Shown here: positions 1 through 8,158 of the stretch, piece after piece
Layout of the letters: each line of letters starts with the position of its first letter
How positions within the stretch are numbered: position 1 is the stretch's first letter
Assembly (NCBI GenBank): GCA_025455985.1
Contig: JALOLM010000074.1
Coordinates: 1 to 10,616 of the forward strand
Length of the DNA: 10,616 nucleotides
From: Candidatus Nanopelagicales bacterium
GTDB taxonomy: Bacteria > Actinomycetota > Actinomycetes > S36-B12 > UBA10799
Direction of reading: 5' to 3'
Notes under the pieces: generated by a model
What the model saw: only the letters and a program-made list of their open reading frames with translations
Databases searched by the model: none
Told to the model about the DNA's origin: nothing
Program-made: the position numbers and the translations under genes

Positions 1-1053
1 CAGTCCTGCCCCCACCAGCAGCGGATCGAAGCCGAACTCCCCGCGCGCGCCCTGCAGGAAGATCCCGGACTGCCCGATCGGGAAGTTCATGTCGTCCACA
101 GCCAACCGGATGTAGAGCGGCACCCCGCTCTGCCCGTCGACTTCGAGTTCGAATTCGAAACTCTGACCTCCGAAGAGCTCACCCATCCGCAGGTCCACCT
201 CGCCGCCCCAGCGGTCCCGGTTCTCCAGGTAGTCGATGCGCAGGTCCCGCATCCCGCCGATCCCGGGCAGCTCGATGCGCTGGATCCGGAACTGCAAGCC
301 GGTCAGGCGCATGCCGGAGCCGTCCACCAGGCGGATCTGGGCGTCGCCGGTCTCCTGTCGCAGCAGTTCCGGCGCCCCCGCGCCCAGCGAGAGGACGACG
401 GGGAAGCTCATGCCGCCGGGGTCCAACTCGGCGTCCTCGATCGACGACCGCAGTTGCAGGCCGAGCAGGGCCGCCGCGCCGTTGACCGGGATGTCCATCG
501 TGCCGCCGGGCTGCGAGACGCCCTGATGGACGTACGGCCCGGAGGCCGCCTGCAGGTGGATCGAGCCGGAGTAGATGCGGAACCGGACCTGCTGCCCGGC
601 GATGTTCGCGTCGAGATACAGTCGCGTGGTCGCGGAGCGCTTGAGGTGCGCGACCGTCGTCAGGTCGTAGCGGATCCCGTCGCGTTGCATCGTGGTGTCG
701 GTCCAGGCGTTGAACTCCTCGCTGCCCTGCCCGGACACGAGCAGGCCGTTGAGTTCGAGTTCGCCGCGGAAGGCCCGCTGGTCCGGTCGGCGGTTGGTGG
801 CTGCGTCTCGTGAACAGCCTTCGATGCGCATGGCCCCGAACGTGTGCTCGCCGTACGTGAACCCCAATGGGCATGAGGTCTGCAGGCGGGGGGAGCGCTG
901 GGCGGCAGGTGCGGCGGCCTGTGCTGCCGGCGCCCCCAGCGCGATCAGGCCCAGCGAAACTGCCCAGGCGGTGGCCAGAGCCAGGAGCGCTCGTCGCGTC
1001 GGGGACTCTTTGTCGGCAGCGACGGCGCCGCGTCCGGCGAGGTTTGAGGCCAT
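1..1053 (-). CDS. Secreted protein of unknown family, 3' end beyond the window
   Basis: An open frame runs leftwards from ATG 1053 without a stop to position 1, giving 351 residues, so the C-terminus lies outside the window. The N-terminus is a clear export signal: a long polar n-region, a twin-arginine-like motif (SPTRRALL, residues 17-24; Tat-like, though the usual Phe is Leu), a hydrophobic stretch, and an AQA cleavage site at about residue 46. The mature part begins with two cysteines (C61 and C80) that could form a disulfide. It continues as alternating short polar and hydrophobic segments rich in Gly, Leu and Arg, with no membrane helix, which looks like beta-structure. I do not recognise a family or active site. 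An in-frame ATG at 1083 would add 10 residues. Neither start has a good Shine-Dalgarno; 1053 puts the Arg pair nearer the N-terminus and was preferred. It lies downstream of, and on the same strand as, the propeller gene, 177 bp away. Confidence 0.75.
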   Translation of the reverse strand, partial: MASNLAGRGAVAADKESPTRRALLALATAWAVSLGLIALGAPAAQAAAPAAQRSPRLQTSCPLGFTYGEHTFGAMRIEGCSRDAATNRRPDQRAFRGELELNGLLVSGQGSEEFNAWTDTTMQRDGIRYDLTTVAHLKRSATTRLYLDANIAGQQVRFRIYSGSIHLQAASGPYVHQGVSQPGGTMDIPVNGAAALLGLQLRSSIEDAELDPGGMSFPVVLSLGAGAPELLRQETGDAQIRLVDGSGMRLTGLQFRIQRIELPGIGGMRDLRIDYLENRDRWGGEVDLRMGELFGGQSFEFELEVDGQSGVPLYIRLAVDDMNFPIGQSGIFLQGARGEFGFDPLLVGAGL

Positions 1054-1230
1054 GTCCCACAAAGTGCCACGGGCATCTGCCATGTGGCAATGGTGGCCGC
1101 GCTGGACGTAGCGGCGAGGGGTCTCGGCACTGTCTGCGGTGAGTGTTGGTCGCTGCGGTTGGAGAAGAGCGTGCGAACCCAGGACTGTTCGTGGTCAAGG
1201 CCGCGGGCAGAAACGGCGTACCCGACACCG

Positions 1231-2458
1231 CTAGCGGCGCTTGACGCGGAACTTCACCTTCGCCGGGGTCGGATCGGCTGAGCCATTGAGGACCGCCCGC
1301 ACCCGGAACGTGTACTTACCTGGCCGCAACTTCAGCGTCCTCGGCGAGGTGCACGGCAGCCAGCCCCGTTTGTTCAGTCGGCACTGGAACGTGGCGTCCT
1401 GCGTCCCGGTGAACCGCACCTTCACCTTTGCCCGCGGTTTGCTGGTGCGTACCAGCTTCTTGGGCTTCTTGGTGATCGTGGTGTCAAGCGACGGATTCGG
1501 GGTCGGGTTCGGGTTGGGAGTCGGGGTCGCTGGGTCAACTCCTGTGATCTTGGCGACCTTGTCCACTGTGTCCAACGTGACCCACAAGGTGTTGTTGGGT
1601 CCGGCGCTGAGCTGCCGTGGCCCGGTGTTGGCGTCGAGGCCCAGGGTCGAATAGCTGCCGCCGGTGGTCAATCGGCCCAGATTGTTGGTTCCGAACTGAG
1701 CGAACCAGTAAGCCAGGTCGGTGCCGAAGGCCACGCCTATTGGGTCGGCCATGGGTGTCTCCAGGACGACTGCCGGTCCGGGGTCGGTCACCCGCCCCAC
1801 GCTCTGCGGGTTCGCGATCGGGTTGCTGTAAGCCACCTGGCCGTTGGGTCCAGCCGCGATCCCCTGCGGACCGCCGCCGGTTGCGAAGGGCGTGGCGACT
1901 CCCCCCGGCGTCACCCGGACGACCCGAGCACCGCCAATTCCGTCGGCCACCCACAGGTTGCCGTCGGTTCCTGCCGTGATCCATCGGGCCTGGGTCAAGA
2001 CCGTGAAGGACGTGGCGCCTGCCGGGTTGGCGGCCGGGATCTTCACGAGTTTGGTGTCCGAGCCCGTCCACAGGCTTGCGTCCGGTCCGGAGGTGATTGC
2101 CCGGGCGTCGGTGATGTCCGCGATCGCGGTGGCGACCGCGCTGTTGGGATCGGCCGCGTCGAACGTGGCCACACCCCCCGCCTGGGTCACCCAGAGTTTG
2201 CCGTCCGGGCCGGTCGTGATCCCGGTCGGGTCGTTGACGGCGGCAGGGTTGAACTCCGTGACGACCCCTGCTGGGGTGATCCGGGCGAGGTCGTTGGTGA
2301 CGCCGGCGTCCAGGGTCATCCACATGTTGCCATCGGGACCCTGCGCGATCTGGTTGTTCGTCCCCACCCCGGTGACGGAGAACTGGCCCTGAGGCTGGTA
2401 CGGCGGCCAGAGGCAGGGCGACGGCCGTGGCGGACAGTGCGATGAGAACTCTGGACAT
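1231..2458 (-). CDS. Secreted Vgb/NHL-type beta-propeller protein with C-terminal Ig-like domain; apparent frameshift after the signal peptide
   Basis: The start at ATG 2458 opens a textbook signal peptide (MSRVLIALSATAVALPLAA, then VPASG), but that frame degenerates just after it. From about 2384 to the TAG at 1231-1233 another frame encodes the mature protein. It contains at least six blade-like repeats of the form I-x-x-G-P-D-G-x-x-W (for example IAQGPDGNMWMTL, ITTGPDGKLWVTQ, ITAGTDGNLWVAD, LSAGPNNTLWVTL). This is the pattern of virginiamycin B lyase-like and NHL/SMP-30-like propellers. A Pro/Asn/Thr linker (PTPNPNPTPNPS) follows, then a basic Ig-like domain with two cysteines of the FxCxL...CxSP...LxxGxYTFxVRA type common in secreted actinobacterial proteins. 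Deleting one base gives a continuous product of about 408 residues. Function is unknown: lyase activity should not be assumed, since most such propellers only bind a ligand or have no known role. It is either a sequencing error or a genuine pseudogene or phase-variable gene. Confidence 0.75.
2385..2389 (-). other. Probable frameshift site in the propeller gene
   Basis: Read on the minus strand, the coding sequence passes through a GGGCC run at 2389-2385. With the sequence as given, the signal-peptide frame reads VPASGPVLRHRGG and then becomes an Arg/Gly/Asp-rich shadow. Taking away one base of this run gives VPASG followed directly by QFSVTGVGTNNQIAQ, joining the signal peptide to the first propeller blade with a plausible cleavage site after VPA. 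The total length 1231-2458 is one base more than a multiple of three, as a single insertion predicts. Confidence 0.7.
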
Positions 2459-2464
2459 GTGCGT

Positions 2465-2493
2465 AGTAAAGCGTGAACTTCTGGGCGTGCCAA
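2465..2493 (-). promoter_or_regulatory. Candidate sigma70-type promoter for the propeller gene, leaderless
   Basis: On the minus strand TTGGCA (2493-2488, one mismatch to TTGACA) is followed after exactly 17 bases by TTTACT (2470-2465, four of six to TATAAT). Six bases then separate the -10 box from ATG 2458, so transcription would begin at or next to the start codon. There is no Shine-Dalgarno in front of this ATG, which fits a leaderless message. The -10 box is imperfect. Confidence 0.45.
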
Positions 2494-2564
2494 CCACCCT
2501 TCAGTCGGAACCGGCATGTGCACGCCACGCGTTCGATCTGCCGGAGCGTGTCACGGGTCGAACG

Positions 2565-2597
2565 TACGATGGAGAATCTACCGGTCCGGAGTGGAGG
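2565..2597 (+). promoter_or_regulatory. Candidate -10 box and start-deciding ribosome binding site of the acyltransferase gene
   Basis: TGGAGGT at 2592-2598 (GGAGG core 2593-2597) lies four bases before GTG 2602 and is the only good Shine-Dalgarno here. TACGAT at 2565-2570 has the TANNNT form of an actinobacterial -10 box and would give a leader of about 25 bases. The alternative start ATG 2569 sits inside this box and has no Shine-Dalgarno. No -35 box is visible, so the promoter part is weak; the ribosome binding site part is better supported. Confidence 0.4.
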
Positions 2598-2601
2598 TCA
2601 A

Positions 2602-4479
2602 GTGTCCGTCGATGTGGTCCCGAGGCATGCTACGGACGCGCGTCCGGCCTCGCCCAAGATGGGCTACATCCCTGGCCTGGATGGCATCCGCGCCATTGCC
2701 GTGCTGGCGGTCCTGCTGTACCACTCCGGGCTCGCGGCGGTGCCGGGTGGATTCCTGGGCGTCGACGTTTTCTTCGTGCTTTCGGGGTTCCTGATCAGCA
2801 GTCTGCTGTTGCAGGAGATCGAACACACCCACGCAGTGTCGTTCAAACAGTTCTACATCCGCCGGGCGCGCAGACTGTTGCCCGCTTTGTTCGCGACCCT
2901 GGCCTTGTCCGCGGTGCTCGTGCTGCTGTTCGCTCGTGATGCAGCTGCGCAATTCCGAGAGGATGCGATCGCCTCAGCGGTCTACGTCACCAACTGGTGG
3001 TACATCTCCTCGGACCTGTCCTACTTCGAAGCCATGGGCAGGCCCCCGATGCTGCAGCACCTTTGGTCGCTCGCCGTAGAGGAGCAGTTCTACCTGTTGT
3101 GGCCCCTTGTCCTGGTCTTCCTCTACCGGTGGCGGGGCAGGCCAGGCGTCGGCCGGGTTGCCTTGTTGGTGGCGCTGGGATCCACGCTGCTCATGGCCAT
3201 CGGATCCTTCGTATGGAACGTCCCCGGCGCTGGAGACGCCAGTCGGCTGTACTTCGGCACGGACACCCACGCAATGGGGCTGTTGCTCGGGGCGGCACTG
3301 GCCACGGTCTGGCGCCCCGCTGCTCTGCCGCGCCGTGTGGCAGGCGGTGCGAAGGTGATCCTGTGGACGGCGGCGATTGCAGCAGTCGCCGGACTGTTCG
3401 CCATTTTCCACACCGCGGGTGAGGACAGCGCCTGGCTGTATCGGGGCGGATTCCTCGTGGTCTCGGCAATCACCGCGGTGATCATCGCACTGGCGACCCA
3501 TCCCGCCATCGGATTCGGCTCTCTGTTGGCGCTGCAGCCGATGCGCTACATCGGCGAGCGCTCGTACGGCTTGTACCTGTACCACTGGCCAATATTTGTG
3601 GTCACCCGGCCCGGTATCGATGTGCCGTTCGAAGGGATTCCGGCATGGATCCTGCGGATGGCCTTGACTTTCGGAGTCGCCGAGGTCTCCTACCGATACC
3701 TCGAGATGCCCATCCGGCGCGGTGCGCTCGCTGCTGCCTGGCAGCGTTGGCGCGAACGTGGGATCGGCTATGCAGGTGCCCGAGCTGCGGGAGTGGTGGC
3801 TGGCTTCGGTGCCGTTGTACTGGCCGCCGGGGCAGCGCTGGCTGCGATTCCCGCCCCGAGTGCCAACGACTACCTGGGCGGACTGGAGTCGGTGGGTCAG
3901 GACCTCAGCGCCCCCGAGCCGGCATCGGCACGAGCCGCTTCGGACAGCGCCGACACGCCCGTGGCCGAAGGGGCGGATCTGTCCGACCAGCCCATCACCG
4001 CCATTGGCGACTCGGTCATGCTCGGCGCCAGTGGTGCGCTGGAGAGTGCTTTTGATGCCACGGTCGATGCTGCGGTCTCTCGGCAGTTCCCGCAGATCGT
4101 CGAACGCATCGCCGCTCGCAGGGCTGCAGGGCAGATGCGTGATGTGGTGGTCATCCACGCCGGGACCAACGGCACCGCCTACTGGGACATGCTCAAGGCC
4201 GCCCTCGACGGGTTGACCGACAAACAGGTGGTGCTGGTGACCGTACACACCCCGAACAGTTGGGAAGACGACTCCAACCGCAACATCCGCGGGATGGCCA
4301 ACCAGTTCGACAACGTCCGGATCGCCGACTGGGCCGCTGCCTCAGACGGCCGGCGGGAGTATTTCGTCTATGACGGCACCCACCTGACGACCGAGGGGAT
4401 CAAGGCCTACGTGGAGGTGATCCGCGAAGCCCTCGTGGGCGACGGGAGTCCCGCGGAGGCCGTAGCCAGCACCGGTTGA
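2602..4479 (+). CDS. Membrane O-acyltransferase (acyltransferase family 3) fused to an extracellular SGNH domain, OatA-like
   Basis: The product is 625 residues from GTG 2602. The N-terminal ~400 residues form a multi-helix acyltransferase-3 domain. It has the opening GLDGIRAIAVLAVLLYH with the conserved His at residue 41, GVDVFFVLSGFLI, an RRARRLLPALF cytoplasmic motif, WSLAVEEQFYLLWP, and ERSYGLYLYHWPIFV. One further helix and an Ala/Pro-rich linker lead to an SGNH-hydrolase-like domain. This shows GDSV with the presumed nucleophile Ser471, HAGTNG as the block III equivalent, and DGTH (Asp591, His594) as the rest of the triad. In this architecture (OatA and relatives) the membrane part passes acetyl groups across the membrane and the SGNH domain transfers them, for example to peptidoglycan. 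The true acceptor could also be another surface polysaccharide. The start was chosen for its Shine-Dalgarno; in-frame ATG 2569 would add 11 residues. It is divergent from the propeller gene. Confidence 0.9.
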   Translation: MSVDVVPRHATDARPASPKMGYIPGLDGIRAIAVLAVLLYHSGLAAVPGGFLGVDVFFVLSGFLISSLLLQEIEHTHAVSFKQFYIRRARRLLPALFATLALSAVLVLLFARDAAAQFREDAIASAVYVTNWWYISSDLSYFEAMGRPPMLQHLWSLAVEEQFYLLWPLVLVFLYRWRGRPGVGRVALLVALGSTLLMAIGSFVWNVPGAGDASRLYFGTDTHAMGLLLGAALATVWRPAALPRRVAGGAKVILWTAAIAAVAGLFAIFHTAGEDSAWLYRGGFLVVSAITAVIIALATHPAIGFGSLLALQPMRYIGERSYGLYLYHWPIFVVTRPGIDVPFEGIPAWILRMALTFGVAEVSYRYLEMPIRRGALAAAWQRWRERGIGYAGARAAGVVAGFGAVVLAAGAALAAIPAPSANDYLGGLESVGQDLSAPEPASARAASDSADTPVAEGADLSDQPITAIGDSVMLGASGALESAFDATVDAAVSRQFPQIVERIAARRAAGQMRDVVVIHAGTNGTAYWDMLKAALDGLTDKQVVLVTVHTPNSWEDDSNRNIRGMANQFDNVRIADWAAASDGRREYFVYDGTHLTTEGIKAYVEVIREALVGDGSPAEAVASTG

Positions 4480-4514
4480 TCCACAGCGGTGCGGCGGGTT
4501 GCGCGCAGCGTGGT

Positions 4515-4520
4515 TACGCT
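4515..4520 (+). promoter_or_regulatory. Candidate -10 box for leaderless transcription of the ABC permease gene
   Basis: TACGCT matches TANNNT and ends seven bases before ATG 4528, the spacing expected if transcription starts at the A of the start codon. No Shine-Dalgarno precedes this ATG, and no -35 box is evident. The permease could also be read through from the acyltransferase gene 48 bases upstream. Confidence 0.4.
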
Positions 4521-4527
4521 CGTCGTA

Positions 4528-7065
4528 ATGCTTCGAATCGCCCTGCGCAGCTTGGCTGCCCACAAACTCCGGCTCCTGCTCACCGCAGCTGCCGTGTTCC
4601 TCGGTGTCGCCTTTGTGACGGGCATGCTGATGCTCACCAACACGCTGGACCGCACGTTCACTGACATTTTCGAGAGCGGCGCTCAGGACGTGCTGGTCAC
4701 CCGGACCGCTGCCGTGTCCGAGGACATCACCCAAAGCACAGGTGATGACCAGGTCCAGCTGATCTCGCAGGACGTCGTGGACGAGGTGGCAGCGGTCGAG
4801 GGCGTCAAGAAGGCCGGTGGTGCCATCTTCCAGAACGGTGCGTATCTGCTGGACGCGTCCGGTGAGGTCGTTGGTGGTAACGGCCCGCCCTCGGCGGGTG
4901 TCAACTGGCAGCCGGACCCGGACCTCGCCGTCGCCAACATCACGCAGGGCCGCGCCCCCGAGGCCGACCAGGAGATCGTGGTCGACGAGGTGACGTTCCC
5001 CAAGCTGGACATCCCCGTGGGCGATGAAGTGACCATGGTGACCCCGTCCGGGAGGATCACGGTCGACCTGGTGGGCGTGTTCAAATACGGCGAAACCGGG
5101 GGCCTGGCAGGCGCCACGATCACCGCCTTCACACCGGACCGGGCCCAGCAGTTGTTCACCGAGCCGGGCCAGTGGCAGTCCGTTGAGATCGCAGCCGCCG
5201 ACGGCTTCACCGATCAGCAGGTGGCCGACAACATCGCCACCGCGCTCGGTGATCGATACACGGTCAAGACCCGTGCCCAGCAGGTCGAGGAGTCCACGGA
5301 CGCTCTGCGTCAAGGACTCGGTTTCATCACTTATGCCCTGGTCGGGTTCGCGGGCATCTCGCTGTTCGTGGCGGCGTTCCTGATCTACAACACATTCGCC
5401 ATGCTGGTCGCTCAGCGCGGCCGTGAGATGGCTTTGTTGCGCGCAGTGGGGGTGTCGCGCCGGCAGGTACTGACATCAGTCCTGTTGGAGGCGTTGGTAC
5501 TGGCGCTGGTGTCCGCCGTGATCGGCATCGGGCTGGGCTACGTCCTCGCGGTCCTGCTGGTGGCACTACTCGGGCAGATCGGACTGGCTCTGACTTCGGG
5601 CGTCGAGCTCACCGTTCAGGCTGTCGTCTGGGCGGCGATCCTGGCGGTCGTGGTGACAGTGGCCTCCGCGCTCTTGCCGGCGCTGCGGGCGGCTCGCACC
5701 CCACCGATTGCTGCGTTGCGCGAGGCTGCCACGCCGGTAGACAAACCCGGCAAGGTCCGCACGGCGCTGGGGACGATCCTGTTGGTGGCATCCCTGGCCG
5801 GCCTTGCCAGCGCCTACGGTGGCGACCCCGAGGTTCAACTAGTGGCGCTGTCTGCGCTGGGGCTGCTCATCGCCGTGGTGATGCTTTCGCCGTTGTTGGC
5901 GATCGCTGTGGCCAAACTCGCCTCCGCCGTCATGGGGGCAGCTGGGGTTTCGGGGCGCTTGGCCGGTCGCAACGCCGAACGTGGGCCGCGCCGGGTGGCT
6001 GCCACGGCCTCCGCGTTGCTTATCGGTCTGGCCCTGGTCACGACCGTGGCAGTCGTGGTGGCGTCTGCCCGCGAGTCCATCAATCAGTTGATCGACCGGG
6101 CGTTCGGCGCCGATTACGTCGTGGCGACGGCGACGGGCAACCCGTTCAGCACCAACATCGCCAACGGTTTGCGCGAGGTTCCCGATGTGGAGTTCGTGGT
6201 CAGTCAGTCGGCCGGACCAGCGCGTGTGGACGGTGAGGATCAACTGATCTCCGCCGTCGGCGGCGGTCCCGTCTCCAGCGTGTTCGACCTGAATGTGACC
6301 GCCGGGGAGGTCGGGGAGTTGACCCAGGGCACGGCCATCGCGGACAGCGAGTGGGCCGCGGACGCAGGTGTGTCAGTGGGGGACCGGGTCACTGCGCTGT
6401 TCCCCAGCGGCCAGTCGCGGTCGTTCACCGTGCAGGGCATCTTCGAGCCGCCCGAGGCGGGTCTGATCAGCGGGTTGGTCATCCCCAAGGAGGACTACCG
6501 TGCAGTCGGGGGTGCCTCGCAGGACACTCTGCTCTACGTCGTCCTGGACCCGGACGCCGATCCTGCGACCGCGCTGCCGGCCGTGGAAGCGGTGACCGAC
6601 GAGAACCCCTTGCTGCAGGTCCTCGATCAGGCCTCGATCAAGGAGCAGAACTCCCGGACCATCAACCAGTTGCTCTACTTGATCTACGGGATGCTGGCCT
6701 TGTCGATCCTGATCGCTGCGCTCGGCGTGGTGAACACGATGGCCTTGTCCGTGCTGGAACGCACCCGCGAGATCGGCCTGCTGCGAGCGGTCGGCGCCTC
6801 ACGTCGACAGGTCCGGCGCATGATCCGTTGGGAGGCCGTGCTTGTCGCGGTCACCGGGGCCCTGGCCGGCATCCTCGTCGGTCTGCTTGCCGGTACGAGT
6901 CTGCGGGCGGCGTTGTCCGGCGACGGGATCGAGATCTTGGTGATTCCGATGGCCACGCTGCTGGTCATCCTCGTGCTCGCCATCGTCATCGGAGTGCTGG
7001 CCGCGGTGCTGCCCGCCCGACGGGCCGCGCGCTTGGACATCCTCGCCGCGATCGCTGACGAGTAG
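4528..7065 (+). CDS. FtsX/MacB-type ABC transporter permease (two fused permease units)
   Basis: The product is 845 residues from ATG 4528. An N-terminal helix (about 15-37, after MLRIALRSLAAHKLRLLLTA) precedes an extracytoplasmic MacB-PCD-like region. A first FtsX domain follows at about 265-390, containing the cytoplasmic coupling motif RGREMALLRAVGVSRRQV. Three more helices lie at about 411-510, then a second extracytoplasmic region and a second FtsX domain at about 716-840 with RTREIGLLRAVGASRRQV. This doubled layout is the common actinobacterial type VII-like (MacB-like) permease, which works with a separate ATPase as a mechanotransmitter or lipoprotein/peptide exporter rather than as a classical importer. 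The substrate cannot be told from sequence. No ATPase gene lies next to it, although it is usually immediately upstream. GTG 4489 is an in-frame alternative that would add 13 residues unlike the family N-terminus. Confidence 0.92.
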   Translation: MLRIALRSLAAHKLRLLLTAAAVFLGVAFVTGMLMLTNTLDRTFTDIFESGAQDVLVTRTAAVSEDITQSTGDDQVQLISQDVVDEVAAVEGVKKAGGAIFQNGAYLLDASGEVVGGNGPPSAGVNWQPDPDLAVANITQGRAPEADQEIVVDEVTFPKLDIPVGDEVTMVTPSGRITVDLVGVFKYGETGGLAGATITAFTPDRAQQLFTEPGQWQSVEIAAADGFTDQQVADNIATALGDRYTVKTRAQQVEESTDALRQGLGFITYALVGFAGISLFVAAFLIYNTFAMLVAQRGREMALLRAVGVSRRQVLTSVLLEALVLALVSAVIGIGLGYVLAVLLVALLGQIGLALTSGVELTVQAVVWAAILAVVVTVASALLPALRAARTPPIAALREAATPVDKPGKVRTALGTILLVASLAGLASAYGGDPEVQLVALSALGLLIAVVMLSPLLAIAVAKLASAVMGAAGVSGRLAGRNAERGPRRVAATASALLIGLALVTTVAVVVASARESINQLIDRAFGADYVVATATGNPFSTNIANGLREVPDVEFVVSQSAGPARVDGEDQLISAVGGGPVSSVFDLNVTAGEVGELTQGTAIADSEWAADAGVSVGDRVTALFPSGQSRSFTVQGIFEPPEAGLISGLVIPKEDYRAVGGASQDTLLYVVLDPDADPATALPAVEAVTDENPLLQVLDQASIKEQNSRTINQLLYLIYGMLALSILIAALGVVNTMALSVLERTREIGLLRAVGASRRQVRRMIRWEAVLVAVTGALAGILVGLLAGTSLRAALSGDGIEILVIPMATLLVILVLAIVIGVLAAVLPARRAARLDILAAIADE

Positions 7066-7153
7066 TCGCCGGTGGCGCCGCTTTCACTGCACCTCGCGCC
7101 CGTCCGGGGTCCCCAGGAAATGCCCGCGTTCGCCCCGGGACTCGGGTGGCCGC

Positions 7154-8158
7154 TCAACCCTTCCAGATGCTGCGGTCGGCAATTCCTTTGACGGTACGCG
7201 CGGCGATCGCCAGCCACCCGGCGACCAGGAGCACCGCTGCGATCCAGGCCAGAACTGTGAAGACTTGCACGTCCCAGGCTTGGGCGACCGCGATGGTCGA
7301 GGCGGTCCACGCGCCGAACGGGAACACGAACCCCCACCAGGCCAGCGAGAAGGGCAGATCGTCATACCCCCGACGCAGGACCAGGACGGCGGCCACCAGC
7401 CACCACAGGCCGAAGCCCCACATCATCGTGGCGGTTGCGGTGAAGGCTGGTTCCGCGGATCCGCCGAGGCGCAGGACGTCCAGTCCCACCAGGCCGGCCG
7501 GTCCCATACCGATCACCAGCGTGGGAGCGAGCGCCGCGGCGGGCAGCGGGTGGGTGATGGTGCGCAGGAACAGGGCCGCTGTGACCAGCAGGTACAACAC
7601 CAGGCCGATGCCCAGCAGCGCCCATCCAGCGGCCAGCAGGGACTCGGCCGCGCCCGGTAGTTCCTCTGCCAGCGGTACCAGTGCCAGTGGGACGATGATC
7701 GTCACCACCGGGGGGATGAACCATGCCCCGGTGATGTGTTCCATCGGGGTGCCTTCGCCAGTGAAAAGCGCGGCCATGAATTCCCAGCCGATGAACAGCG
7801 CCAAGACCGTTCCGACCAGCGTGAGCGAGGCAACTGCGATGACCATCGGTGTCTGCGGCAACCAGCCCGTCCCAACCCGGGCCAAGGCGACCGCCCATGC
7901 CAACATTCCGCCTGCCGCAGTGGCGGTCATGCCGCCTTTGACGGGATGGCGCAGGTCGGCCAGTGCGGCGCCGCGGTGCCTGATCCACCGTGCTGCGGTG
8001 AGGCTCAGGACCGCCGCGGCCAGCAGCGAGGTGACCGCCAACATTGTTCGCGACATCCAGGTGGGCCAGCCGATGGCGGCCATGACCACCGCGATGATGG
8101 CGGTGCCCATGACGGCTCCTCCCCAGCCCGGAGCGAACGACTCCAGCCGGAAGCTCAC
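7154..8158 (-). CDS. TDT-family transporter (TehA/Ssu1/SLAC1-like anion channel or exporter)
   Basis: The product is 334 residues with about ten hydrophobic helices and short loops. The N-terminus SFRLESFAPGWGGAVMGTA resembles the F-x-P-x-W...VMGT opening of the tellurite-resistance/dicarboxylate transporter family, and length and topology agree. Known members carry malate or tellurite-related compounds (TehA, Mae1), sulfite (yeast Ssu1) or anions (plant SLAC1). I chose GTG 8158 because its GTGA overlaps the TGA of the upstream gene (8157-8155), implying translational coupling, and because it puts the family motif at the N-terminus. A longer open frame to 8341 would overlap that gene and encode a non-membrane, Arg/Gln-rich extension. 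The coupling to a CsoR-type operator makes sulfite or another thiol-related anion an attractive but unproven substrate. The gene ends 88 bp from the convergent permease gene. Confidence 0.85.
   Translation of the reverse strand: MSFRLESFAPGWGGAVMGTAIIAVVMAAIGWPTWMSRTMLAVTSLLAAAVLSLTAARWIRHRGAALADLRHPVKGGMTATAAGGMLAWAVALARVGTGWLPQTPMVIAVASLTLVGTVLALFIGWEFMAALFTGEGTPMEHITGAWFIPPVVTIIVPLALVPLAEELPGAAESLLAAGWALLGIGLVLYLLVTAALFLRTITHPLPAAALAPTLVIGMGPAGLVGLDVLRLGGSAEPAFTATATMMWGFGLWWLVAAVLVLRRGYDDLPFSLAWWGFVFPFGAWTASTIAVAQAWDVQVFTVLAWIAAVLLVAGWLAIAARTVKGIADRSIWKG

Noticed and set aside
179..1228. Long minus-strand open frame rich in Arg, Pro and Gly
   Set aside because: It overlaps the secreted-protein gene in another frame. 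The alternative frame has a proper signal peptide and balanced composition, while this one has the Arg/Pro/Gly-rich make-up of a high-GC shadow frame.
1054..1230. Gap between the two left-hand secreted-protein genes
   Set aside because: I saw no further gene, convincing -10 box or terminator hairpin in these 177 bases on either strand.
1489..1530. Short tandem-like G/T-rich hexanucleotide repeats
   Set aside because: They encode the Pro-Asn-Thr linker of the propeller protein and are explained by low-complexity coding sequence; not a CRISPR or regulatory repeat.
2473..2601. Longer acyltransferase starts at 2473 or ATG 2569
   Set aside because: The 2473 start overlaps the promoter of the divergent propeller gene, and ATG 2569 has no Shine-Dalgarno and lies in a -10-like box. 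GTG 2602 has GGAGG in front.
2974..4248. Minus-strand open frame of 424 codons opposite the acyltransferase
   Set aside because: Gly/Arg/His/Gln-rich with no recognisable motifs; it is the antisense shadow of the acyltransferase gene.
7066..7153. Possible bidirectional terminator between the convergent permease and TDT genes
   Set aside because: Only short stems (CGCC-GGT-GGCG at 7067-7077, CCCG-GGACT-CGGG near 7134-7145, an imperfect GGGG/CCCC palindrome) and no U-tract on either strand, so no intrinsic terminator can be claimed.
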